Both the position numbers and the translations under genes were made by a program. Source: JACQNR01 sp049515175 (GTDB lineage: Bacteria > Acidobacteriota > Terriglobia > UBA7540). Taken from it: a stretch of 7,659 nt of DNA. The notes under the pieces are model-generated. The model saw only the letters and a list, made by a program, of their open reading frames with translations, did not search any database and was not told the DNA's origin. Shown piece by piece: positions 1-6,332 of the stretch. Each line of letters opens with the position of its first letter. The first letter of the stretch is position 1. Location: positions 1-7,659 of the forward strand of contig JBEKUI010000229.1 in assembly GCA_049515175.1 (NCBI GenBank), in the 5' to 3' direction.

Positions 1-1761
1 TGTTGGTTTCGCTGAAGGGCGCGCTAGGAGTGATGGCCGTGATGCCGAGCGGTACGTTGCCCGTGTTGGTGACCGTCACATCCTTCGTCGGACAGTTCAC
101 GCCCAGCGGATTCCCCGCAAAAATCACGCTCGTCGCCGAAAAACTGATCGCAGGCGTCCCCGTGCCGTTGCCCGTGAGGGAAATGATTTGGGTCGAGCCG
201 GCGACATCGTTGTCATTGTCGGTGATGGTGATGGCAGCGGATTCGGGGCCAAGTAAAGAGGGAGTAAAGGTGACGCTAACGGTGCAGTTGCCACTCGGAG
301 CCAGCGTCGCATTGGAGCAGTTCTCGGTCATAGAAAAGTCGCCAGGGTTCGTTCCTCCCAGCAATACGGTGGTGATGACCAGCGGAGCTCCACCGCCATT
401 GCTCACCGTCACGGTTTGTGCGGCGCTGGCGGTGCTCACGAGCTGGTTGCCAAACGAAAGGCTCGTCGCGGACAGGCTAACGGCAGGGGCGGAGGCCGGG
501 GACACCAGCAATCCGTAAGCGGCGATGTTGCTGATCAAGGGGCTGTTCTGGGTGCGGGTGATGGTCGAGGTGGCCTCCTGACCGTCGGTGGCATACGCAT
601 AGAGGATGTGGAAGCCCGGCTGGAGGGTCGGCGTCGTGCCGGAGAAGTTGCCGCCACCCTGGTTGGTCGCGGCCACCCACGGTCCCTGCCAGGTGTCCGC
701 CTGGAAAAGCAGGTTATCCGGGGGTGGGGCGAAGGGCGTGAAGGCGCTTGAGGCGCCAAAGCTGAAAGTGGGTGTCAGGCTGCCGGTTATGTCCCCCGCG
801 AGCGGCGTGATCGTCGCCTGGAGCGGGATCGACTGGACATTCTGCTCCTCGATCACCGTGACGCTGTTGCTGACCCCGTTGGTCACGTAGATTCTGTTGG
901 TGACCGTGCTGGTCGCGTTGGTCGCCCCGTCGATTACCGTGACGTTGTTGCTGTCGCGGTTGGCGACGTAGATTTTATTGGTGACGGGGTTGACAGCCAC
1001 CGCGCAAGGCACCGTTCCGACCACTACAGTGGTGGTCGAGTTGGTCGCCCCGTCAATCACCGTAACGTTGTTGTTGGCACCGTTCGCCACGTAGATTTTG
1101 TTGCTGACCGGGTTGACGGCCAGGGCATAAGGTTGCACTCCCACCGCGACCGTAGTGCTGGTGTCGGTCGCCCCGTCGATCACCGTGACGCTACTGCCGA
1201 AGGCGTTCGTCACATAGATTTGGTTCGTGACCGGGTTGACGGCTGCGTCCCAGGGGCTTGTGCCTGCTGTGACCGTCGTAGTCGCGTTGGTCGCCCCGTC
1301 GATCACCGTGACGTTGTTGCCGGAGACGTTGGCCACGTAGATTTTGTTGGTGACTGGGTTGACGGCCACCGCGTGGGGACTGAGTCCGGCCGGGATCGTG
1401 GTGGTGGCATTGGTCGCCCCGTCGATGACTGTGACCGTGCCGCTGCCGTCGTTGGTCACGTAGATCTTGTTGCTGAGCGGGGGTTGACCACTACGGCATA
1501 GGGAAGGCCCCCAGCCGTGACCGTGGTCGTGGTGTTGGTCGCCCCATCGATCACCGTGACGGTGCCACCACTGTAGTTGGCCACGTAGATCTTGTTGGTA
1601 ACCGGGTTGACAGCGGCCGAAGCGGGGTAGGATCCGGCGGGGACCGTCGTCGTGACAGTTTGCGCTTGGGCTGTTGACGCTGCGAGCAGCGCAGACGCGA
1701 GAAGCACTACCAACCAAGGGGATGCATGAGTGGGAAAAGACCGCCCCGGTGAGAGCGACAT
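1..1761 (-). CDS. Secreted seven-bladed YVTN-type beta-propeller protein with Ig-like and choice-of-anchor-D domains; frameshifted, C-terminus outside window
   Basis: The ATG at 1761 follows a GGAGG. Residues 1-34 look like a signal peptide (hydrophobic WLVVLLASALLAAS, cleavage near AQA-Q). Seven IYV(A/T)N motifs follow, each leading into a (T/N/S)VTVI(D/E) strand, six of them reading VIDGAT: a 41-residue YVTN/NHL-type propeller repeat. After the propeller (about 845-510) comes an Ig-like region containing LLFQADTWQGPW and HILYAYATDGQEATST, then an ASH/Hydin-like choice-of-anchor-D domain (LSFGNQLV, NCTVSVTFTP, LTGNGTG). A second such domain is cut by the window edge. As written, translation stops at 1456 after 101 residues because blade 1 has 2 extra bases near 1479-1483. 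The remaining frame (codons whose first base is at position 4, 7 and so on, counting back from the right) is open from the shift to the edge, giving about 586 residues if repaired. The protein is probably exported and extracellular or surface-attached. Its ligand is unknown. It could be a pseudogene or a sequencing artefact. Confidence 0.85.
870..1620 (-). repeat. Tandem 123-bp coding repeats (beta-propeller blades)
   Basis: Seven blade units are recognisable by the IYV tyrosine codon at 887, 968, 1091, 1214, 1337, 1460 and 1585. Four successive steps are exactly 123 bp, one is 125 (the frameshift) and one is 81 (a 42-bp in-frame loss). Units stay very similar at DNA level: the plus-strand phrase GGTCGCCCCGTCGAT recurs almost unchanged, which suggests recent duplication or gene conversion. 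Seven units match the usual closed propeller, with the last blade leading into the Ig-like region. Confidence 0.85.
1474..1486 (-). other. Frameshift site in the beta-propeller gene
   Basis: The plus-strand text here has a run of five G (1479-1483) where sister repeats have GGG in the same context (CTGACCGGGTTGAC in the blade near 1104-1117). The tyrosine codon of the IYV motif recurs every 123 bases (968, 1091, 1214, 1337, 1460), but the next one is at 1585, a step of 125. The upstream frame hits TGA at 1456-1458. The downstream frame continues the same protein without a stop. Mutation, sequencing error and slippage cannot be separated from the sequence alone. Confidence 0.85.
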
Positions 1762-1766
1762 GGGAC

Positions 1767-1771
1767 CCTCC
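1767..1771 (-). promoter_or_regulatory. Ribosome binding site of the beta-propeller gene
   Basis: Minus-strand GGAGG ends 5 bases before the ATG at 1761-1759. It is a strong Shine-Dalgarno match and supports this start, which also places a clean signal peptide at the N-terminus. Confidence 0.7.
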
Positions 1772-1823
1772 AGTCAAATCAGACCAGCCGTATTACTCTG
1801 GGCTCGGTATTAAGCTGACGCTG

Positions 1824-1852
1824 CCTATACCACCCAGGCTGGCGTAGGTCAA
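1824..1852 (-). promoter_or_regulatory. Candidate sigma70-type promoter for the beta-propeller gene
   Basis: On the minus strand TTGACC (1852-1847, 5 of 6 to the -35 consensus) is followed after exactly 17 bases by TATAGG (1829-1824, 4 of 6 to the -10 consensus). Transcription would start near 1817, giving a leader of roughly 55 bases before the ATG at 1761. Position and spacing are right; the -10 box is only moderate. Confidence 0.45.
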
Positions 1853-1990
1853 GATGACAAAAGGTCTCCAGCAAGCCCCTGAGGAGTGTCGTATCTGGTC
1901 TTCAGACCGCCCTCCCCATCGGCGGGGGGCGAAGGGTTGCGTACCAGCCCTCAAAGGCCATCGTCTGCACTTCGGCGGGCCTGTGGGTCC

Positions 1991-2019
1991 AAAACCTCGC
2001 CCTTTGCCGAAAAGGGAGG
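1991..2019 (-). terminator. Candidate intrinsic terminator after the GH5 gene
   Basis: About 40 bases past the GH5 stop, the minus strand can form a hairpin: CCTCCCTTT pairs with AAAGGG-CG-AGG, a 9-bp stem with a 2-base bulge around a 5-base loop. It is followed directly by TTTT (1994-1991). The T-tract is short and the stem is not very GC-rich, so the call is tentative. The rest of the gap up to the beta-propeller promoter shows only low-complexity GC-rich sequence. Confidence 0.4.
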
Positions 2020-2060
2020 CGCCACCCCGGTAACTGCTGGGGGTCGATGCGCTCCGCCTC

Positions 2061-3092
2061 CTACTGAGGAATGAGGGCCTTCAGGATTGGTTCGACCCAC
2101 TGATCTTTATCAATATCATAGACGATGAAGTCCGAATCGAACTGCCAGTAGGTCCATGCCCAGCCCAGGGACTCCGCTGTACGGGCCGCGTGCGCCGTGT
2201 AGGCAGCGCGCGATTCCATGGGGGCAGCGTCGTAAGCACCGAACTCGCCGAGCAGAATGGGGCGGCGGTGTTTTAGCGACCAGTCCTGCACGGTGGCAAA
2301 GTCGCGCTCCATCCGCTCCTTTTCTTCCGTGCTGCCCCATTTCACTCCCGAAAGATGCGCCGTCTCCTTCTCCCACGGAGCTCCCTGGTGAGTAAACCGC
2401 ATGGGCTCGTAATAGTGCACGGTCACGACGATATTGCGATCATCGTCGGGCAGCGCCAGCTCGTCGAGGTGGCCGAAGCCATTCCAGAAGGGCGGACCGA
2501 TGATCACGGTGCGCGCCGGATTCGTGGCGCGAATGATCGCCAGGGCCTCCCTCAGAAATTCGTTCCAGAGCTGGGGAGTAAGCTTCCCGTTGGGTTCGTT
2601 GAGGAGCTCGAACAGCACGGTGTTGGGAGCGTCCTGGAAATGCGCGGAGACTTGCTTCCAATAAGCGAGGAAGCGGGGCTTGTATCCCTCCGGGTCCTTG
2701 GCAATGTCCGTATAGTTATGAAGGTCCAGAATCGCCATGAGGTGATTTTGCAGCGCCTGCTGGACCGCCCAGTCGAGGGTTTTGAGCCAGCCTCCCTCCA
2801 GCTTGTAGCCGTTGGCCGCACTCATGCGCTGTAAGGCGTGCAGGTTGATGCGCACCGTCTGAAATCCCGCGTCATGGATGAGCTGGAAATGGCGTTCCTT
2901 GAAACGCGCCTTCTGAAAATTCTTCCAAATCGGGTCGTACCCGAGAATGTTCACGCCTCGGCCCAGGCGCTTGATTTGGACCGACGGGTCAACCGCCTCC
3001 GCCGCGGCGGCAGGGCGGATAGTCGCAGCAAGCGACATCAACAGCAACAAGGTCAATGCGGCCCACCGCGGGCGTTGTGTTGTCGTCTTCAT
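2061..3092 (-). CDS. Secreted glycoside hydrolase family 5 (cellulase-type endoglucanase)
   Basis: The 343-residue protein, counted from the ATG at 3092, hydrolyses beta-linked glucans or related polysaccharides if it behaves like its family. Residues 1-31 look like a signal peptide (basic start, WAALTLLLLMSLAA, alanine-rich cleavage site), so it should act outside the cytoplasm. GH5 landmarks appear in order: arginine in TVRINLHAL (R81), LDLHNY (H125-N126), the acid/base glutamate in FELLNEP (E166), VTVHYYEP (H226-Y227), the nucleophile in LLGEFG (E283), and the aromatic stretch WAWTYWQF (W316 region). Length fits a single catalytic domain with no carbohydrate-binding module. An in-frame GTG at 3101 could add 3 residues, but the ribosome binding site spacing favours the ATG. 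No partner gene lies close by: it has about 880 gene-free bases upstream and a candidate terminator downstream, so it is probably monocistronic. GH5 substrate ranges vary (cellulose, xyloglucan, mannan), and the subfamily cannot be assigned by eye. Confidence 0.92.
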   Translation of the reverse strand: MKTTTQRPRWAALTLLLLMSLAATIRPAAAAEAVDPSVQIKRLGRGVNILGYDPIWKNFQKARFKERHFQLIHDAGFQTVRINLHALQRMSAANGYKLEGGWLKTLDWAVQQALQNHLMAILDLHNYTDIAKDPEGYKPRFLAYWKQVSAHFQDAPNTVLFELLNEPNGKLTPQLWNEFLREALAIIRATNPARTVIIGPPFWNGFGHLDELALPDDDRNIVVTVHYYEPMRFTHQGAPWEKETAHLSGVKWGSTEEKERMERDFATVQDWSLKHRRPILLGEFGAYDAAPMESRAAYTAHAARTAESLGWAWTYWQFDSDFIVYDIDKDQWVEPILKALIPQ

Positions 3093-3100
3093 GTCCGCCA

Positions 3101-3105
3101 CCTCC
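3101..3105 (-). promoter_or_regulatory. Ribosome binding site deciding the GH5 start
   Basis: Minus-strand GGAGG lies 8 bases before the ATG at 3092-3090, a normal spacing. The alternative GTG at 3101-3099 overlaps the last base of this motif and so could not be served by it. This favours the ATG. Confidence 0.65.
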
Positions 3106-3556
3106 AGTCCGACAGGAGCCGTCCTGAATAATCCAATCCTACCCGGAGTCTACATGAATCGATTCGCGGAGCCTAGGAGAGACTCGGCGGGTGGCGCAGA
3201 TATCGTTACGTGATGTCTGCGATTCAGGCGCGCCGTGCCGGTAATGGTGCGCGTCCGTACCCTTGTACCGCGTCGAATCTCCAAATTATTGACTATCAAC
3301 AACATGCCAGCTTTGAGGAGTTTTTCATCAGTCCCTTTGTTTTCAACAATATCGCAGCTTCGATTTGTCCCGAAAATTGTAACGCGCTGATTCTAAGAAC
3401 CTTCCCAGCTTTGTTTCATGCTATATATAAGGGCCCCCAGCCGCCTTTTCGGCAGGAAATTCGGCGAATATAGCTTGCAGTGAAGCATCGTTGCGAACTC
3501 GCGCCCCCGTCGCGCCCTCGCCGGCCCGGGTTTCCATTCCCTTTCCATGAAACTAT

Positions 3557-3586
3557 AGGCTAGCACACTGAGCCACGACTTGTCAA
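3557..3586 (-). promoter_or_regulatory. Weak candidate promoter in the gap upstream of GH5
   Basis: Minus-strand TTGACA (3586-3581) is a perfect -35 match. Eighteen bases later stands TAGCCT (3562-3557), a poor -10 preceded by TGC, as in an extended -10. A better-looking TATAGT follows but at a 23-base spacing, which is too long. If active, it would make a leader of more than 440 bases before the GH5 start or a small RNA. Confidence 0.25.
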
Positions 3587-3735
3587 GACCCTTCGTGGGT
3601 GGCGCATACAGGCCGATGTTTGGCATGTGTGCGAACTCGAGTCGGTGAATACCTTCAGGCCCACCCGCGCCGCTTCTTTGGCCTTCATCATCTGCATCTT
3701 CTTGCCGACCCCAGCCGCACACATTGCAGAAAGCG

Positions 3736-3765
3736 CCCGTCAGCTGACGGGTATGACCACCCGTC
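3736..3765. repeat. Perfect 16-bp palindrome with an adjacent third matching arm
   Basis: CCCGTCAGCTGACGGG (3736-3751) is its own reverse complement. After 7 bases the arm ACCCGTC (3759-3765) can pair with GACGGGT (3746-3752), a 7-bp stem with a 6-base loop. The central arm can therefore pair with either neighbour. This could be an operator for a dimeric regulator or a pair of exclusive hairpins. No known site is recognised. Confidence 0.6.
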
Positions 3766-3910
3766 CGAGCATGTCACTGTAAGTTCGCGGTAGTTTTGGG
3801 GTTGCCGGTCCCAGCTTGGTTGTCGCCCTGAGCCTGATAGGTTTGCTCGGCTTTGTCCCCGGGGCGAGATTTCGGGCGCGGAGCTTGTTCGCCTGCCGCG
3901 CGGCCGGTAC

Positions 3911-3946
3911 GAAGAAGCCTACCAGTTCTGATCGGCTAGGTTCTTC
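3911..3946 (-). terminator. Long imperfect hairpin after the kdpD-like pair
   Basis: GAAGAA (3911-3916) pairs with TTCTTC (3941-3946). After one bulged base CCTA (3918-3921) pairs with TAGG (3937-3940), and after a second bulge CC pairs with GG: 12 base pairs in all around a 10-base loop. It begins 23 bases past the stop of the second kdpD-like gene, the right place for the 3' end of that transcript. No U-tract follows beyond the stem itself, so it may be a transcript-stabilising stem rather than a classic intrinsic terminator. Confidence 0.4.
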
Positions 3947-3969
3947 CGCTCCGGTGAGGAGTGGACAGT

Positions 3970-5115
3970 CTAAGCGCCGAGGTTGTTACGTCGATCCGCC
4001 ACGATGGTAACCTGCATGTTAGGCGCCAGCCGGACGACTTGCTGGTGGAGGTTGCGACCGAAAATCTTCGACCACGCGGCGCGCTGCGGTCGCAGCAGGA
4101 AGATATGAGTGATTCCGTGGACGTGGGCAAACTCCACAATGGTCTTGGCCGTATCCTTACCTTGCAGCAGGCGGGTCTCGATACGGAGATTGCGAGCGAA
4201 ATTCAGATGTTTCTCAACCGTCTGCCGCTGGGCCGCGGGTAAATCGCGAAAGTCGGGCTCGGCGTGGACGAAGACTGCAAAGCAATCGGCCCTCAGGAAA
4301 TCCGCGACGCGTCGACCACGCCGGATCAGCGCGGCCGTGGCCGGGTTGGCGGTGATGTGGATCAAGATGCGGTCGGTTGATTCCTGCGCAGCAGGGGAGG
4401 GCGAGGTTTCACCCTCCGACCCCAACACCCGGGATGCCTCAGCGGCCTGCTGTCCCGCCTGCCTCGAATCCACTTCGTGAGCAGCCTGACGGAGTGCGAC
4501 CTCTCGCAGCGCGACGAGCGTGGACTCCTTGAAGAAGTTTTGCAGGGCTTGGCTGGCTTTTTCGGGTGTGTAGACGACGCCGCGTTTCAGACGGTTCAAC
4601 AGCGCTTCCGGCGGCAGATCGACCATGACAACTTCGTCGGCCTGCTTGACGACCCAGTCGGGAATCGTCTCGCGCACTCGCACCCCCGAAAAATCCCGGA
4701 CTTGGTCGTTGAGGCTCTCGAGGTGTTGGACGTTCAGGGTGGTCAGGACGTGAATTCCAGCGTCGAGTAGGACCTGCACGTCTTCCCATCGCTTGCTTCG
4801 GTCCGATCCGGGGATGTTCGTGTGGGCGAGCTCGTCCACCAGGCAAACCTGTGGATGCCGTCGCAGCACCGCATCGGTGTCCATTTCTTCGAACACGCTT
4901 CCACGGTAGGGCACTCCGCGTCGCGGAATGATTTCGAGCCCCTCGGACTTGGCGATCGTGTCTTTGCGCCCGTGCGGCTCAAAGTAGCCGACGACCACGT
5001 CCACCCCTTGTCGCTTCAGCTCGTGGGCTTCGTCGAGCATCTTGAAGGTCTTCCCGACCCCCGCCGCGTAGCCCAGCAGGATTTTGAGGCGGCCGTGAGG
5101 GCTCTGCTCCTTCAT
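3970..5115 (-). CDS. kdpD: Free-standing KdpD sensor module (KdpD domain plus Usp-like domain), canonical copy
   Basis: This 381-residue soluble protein matches the cytoplasmic N-terminal half of the osmosensitive potassium sensor KdpD, whose full-length form regulates kdpFABC through KdpE. The P-loop GYAAGVGKT (residues 15-23) is intact. The Walker-B-like VDELAHTN (93-100) and LTTLNVQHLESLNDQV (124-139) follow. The family block with VVYTPEKA and ending LQNFF (179-195) is intact, as is ALREVALR (202-209). A Usp-like domain occupies about 248-381, starting DRILIHI and including HGITHIFLLRP. No membrane segments, HAMP/GAF region or histidine-kinase motifs follow, and the gene ends with TAG at 3972-3970. 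Full-length KdpD is roughly 900 residues, so this is a sensor-only form, a type known from other bacteria. It starts 6 bases after the preceding paralogue, with only a weak GAG upstream, so translational coupling is likely. It probably senses potassium or osmotic state and acts on a separate kinase or transporter; the partner is not visible here. Confidence 0.88.
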   Translation of the reverse strand: MKEQSPHGRLKILLGYAAGVGKTFKMLDEAHELKRQGVDVVVGYFEPHGRKDTIAKSEGLEIIPRRGVPYRGSVFEEMDTDAVLRRHPQVCLVDELAHTNIPGSDRSKRWEDVQVLLDAGIHVLTTLNVQHLESLNDQVRDFSGVRVRETIPDWVVKQADEVVMVDLPPEALLNRLKRGVVYTPEKASQALQNFFKESTLVALREVALRQAAHEVDSRQAGQQAAEASRVLGSEGETSPSPAAQESTDRILIHITANPATAALIRRGRRVADFLRADCFAVFVHAEPDFRDLPAAQRQTVEKHLNFARNLRIETRLLQGKDTAKTIVEFAHVHGITHIFLLRPQRAAWSKIFGRNLHQQVVRLAPNMQVTIVADRRNNLGA

Positions 5116-5121
5116 AGGCTC

Positions 5122-6222
5122 TTATTGCGGAAAGACTCGCACATCGATGCCCTCCGCCGACTGGATCAGGCGGTCGATGGGGCTGGCAAGAAATCGGTCC
5201 CAAAGACTTTCCTGGGCGCTCCGTTTTACGAAGATTTGGGTAATGCCATGCGCCCGCGCGAATCGAATGACGGCGTCGACGTGATCTTCGGCGTCGAGGA
5301 CTTCGATTTGTGCCCCGGCGTCATGGGCACAGGCGAGATTCTCGTCGAGCTTCGCCTTCTCCGCAGGCGGGAGATCCGGCTGGCTGAAGTAGGCCGCGAT
5401 CAGCTCTCCGCGGAAGCGGTCAGCGTTCCGTCTTCCACTGGCAATCATGGCGGCAGCGTCGGAGAGCGGCGTAACCCACACCAGGATGCGCTCGTGTGTG
5501 CTCCAGATCTGGTCGATTCCTTGGCGGTGAAGGTAGGCCTCCAACTGGTGGTCGACCACCTCGGCGGCAAGGATCAACGCAATCTCTCGCAATTCCGAGA
5601 GCTGCTGTTCCCGACTTCCGGTACTCTCGAGGGACTCCGCGCCATCGCCCGAGCGTTGCATCGCCATTTCGGGCGGCGCATCGACCACTTCGATTTCGTC
5701 GGCGGTGCTTAGGAAGCTCTGTGGGACGCCCTCAGTGACGCGCTTGCCGGTGATCCGTTCGACTTTGTCCTGCTGCTCTTCAATATACTGCAAATTGACC
5801 GTCGCAATCACGGAGATACCGGCCTCCAGTAATTGCTCCACGTCCTGCCAGCGCCGGGGGTTCCGACTGCCCAGGGGATTATTGTAGGCGAGGCTATCCA
5901 CAAGACAAACCTGCGGATGCCGGCGAAGAATCGCGTCGACGTCCATCACGAACACGCCATCGACTGTCCGGAGTGGGATGACTTCCATGCATTGGAGCAA
6001 TGCCTCGACTTCGGGGGCGGGATTTGCTTGCACTGCGCCCACGACGACGTCCTCTCCTCGCTCACGCCGGCGTCGTCCCTCATCAAGCATCCGAAAGGAC
6101 TTGCCGACGCCTCCGGCATAGCCAAGAAAGACCTTCAGCCGGCCGCGCTGCCGGTGCTCTTCCTCGGCCTCTACCTGGCGGAGAAGGCGTTCTGGATCTG
6201 GGCGGGTGAATGTGCCAGACAT
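5122..6222 (-). CDS. Free-standing KdpD sensor module, divergent copy
   Basis: This is the paralogue of the next gene: KdpD domain then Usp-like domain, without membrane helices or a kinase core. From the ATG at 6222 it has 366 residues. The P-loop GYAGGVGKS (34-42) is kept. The Walker-B region reads VDSLAYNN instead of the family's VDELAHTN, so the acidic residue after the Asp is Ser110. The block that normally reads GxVYxPEKAxxALxNFF is replaced by a serine- and glutamate-rich stretch (MQRSGDGAESLESTGSREQQ). The Usp-like part (about 241-366) starts ERILVWV and contains HGITQIFVKRS. An upstream ATG at 6318 would add 32 Pro/Ala-rich residues encoded across a strong hairpin. I prefer 6222, where a family-like N-terminus (MSGTFTRPDPERLLRQVEAE) begins, though neither start has a good ribosome binding site. 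It may have reduced ATPase activity and partner the canonical copy; both points are inference. Confidence 0.85.
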   Translation of the reverse strand: MSGTFTRPDPERLLRQVEAEEEHRQRGRLKVFLGYAGGVGKSFRMLDEGRRRRERGEDVVVGAVQANPAPEVEALLQCMEVIPLRTVDGVFVMDVDAILRRHPQVCLVDSLAYNNPLGSRNPRRWQDVEQLLEAGISVIATVNLQYIEEQQDKVERITGKRVTEGVPQSFLSTADEIEVVDAPPEMAMQRSGDGAESLESTGSREQQLSELREIALILAAEVVDHQLEAYLHRQGIDQIWSTHERILVWVTPLSDAAAMIASGRRNADRFRGELIAAYFSQPDLPPAEKAKLDENLACAHDAGAQIEVLDAEDHVDAVIRFARAHGITQIFVKRSAQESLWDRFLASPIDRLIQSAEGIDVRVFPQ

Positions 6223-6290
6223 GATGGCTGCGCTCGCTGGATAGTATGACAGAGGAAGCGAGACATTGGGAAGGGGCGCGGGGGTGGCGG

Positions 6291-6310
6291 TGGGGCCGTG
6301 GTCGGCCCCA
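6291..6310 (-). other. Strong GC-rich hairpin between the porin and the first kdpD-like gene
   Basis: TGGGGCCG pairs with CGGCCCCA around a 4-base loop, a perfect 8-bp stem. It lies 22 bases after the porin stop and about 70 bases before the preferred kdpD-like start. No T-run follows, so complete termination is unlikely. It may protect the porin message or reduce read-through, setting a higher porin level than sensor level. Confidence 0.45.
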
Positions 6311-6332
6311 TCCGGCATTTAGAAATGACTCA

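Larger units (their letters stand above)
3093..3969. other. Long gene-poor intergenic region
   Basis: No open frame here resembles a protein I recognise. The longest are a 109-codon minus-strand frame (3722-3393) and an 87-codon plus-strand frame (3210-3473). Both lack a good ribosome binding site and any family motif. The right part (3970-3730) holds the post-kdpD hairpin and a perfect palindrome. Roughly 3270-3440 is visibly AT-richer than the surroundings and could hold the GH5 promoter or a leader, but no convincing -35/-10 pair is close to the GH5 start. Confidence 0.6.

Noticed and set aside
3..518. 171-codon plus-strand open frame
   Set aside because: It is the antisense of the choice-of-anchor-D region of the beta-propeller gene, whose minus-strand frame is family-consistent without stops.
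1133..1501. 122-codon plus-strand frame with repeated GRPVDHRD motifs
   Set aside because: The periodicity is the antisense image of the 123-bp propeller repeats, not an independent repeat protein.
1886..2074. 62-codon plus-strand frame rich in Ser, Pro and Gly
   Set aside because: It lies in the GC-rich intergenic stretch, has no ribosome binding site and overlaps the end of the GH5 gene; it resembles low-complexity intergenic sequence.
3296..3310. Minus-strand TGGCATGTTGTTGAT as a sigma54 promoter
   Set aside because: The distance between the GG and the second element is one base short and the essential GC reads GA.
3210..3473. 87-codon plus-strand frame in the AT-richer patch
   Set aside because: No family resemblance and no ribosome binding site before its start; opposite to the direction of all other genes.
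3393..3722. 109-codon minus-strand frame in the large gap
   Set aside because: No recognised motif, no good Shine-Dalgarno and unremarkable composition; a possible decayed gene cannot be excluded but is not supported.
3599..3793. Possible tRNA or structured RNA near 3590-3770
   Set aside because: No cloverleaf or T-arm signature could be assembled; only the palindrome at 3736-3765 is real.
3816..4010. 64-codon plus-strand frame with a hydrophobic start
   Set aside because: It overlaps the end of the canonical KdpD-like gene, loses hydrophobic character after about 15 residues and has no family match.
4822..5712. 296-codon plus-strand frame spanning both kdpD-like genes
   Set aside because: It is antisense to two strongly supported family members; long antisense frames are common in GC-rich DNA.
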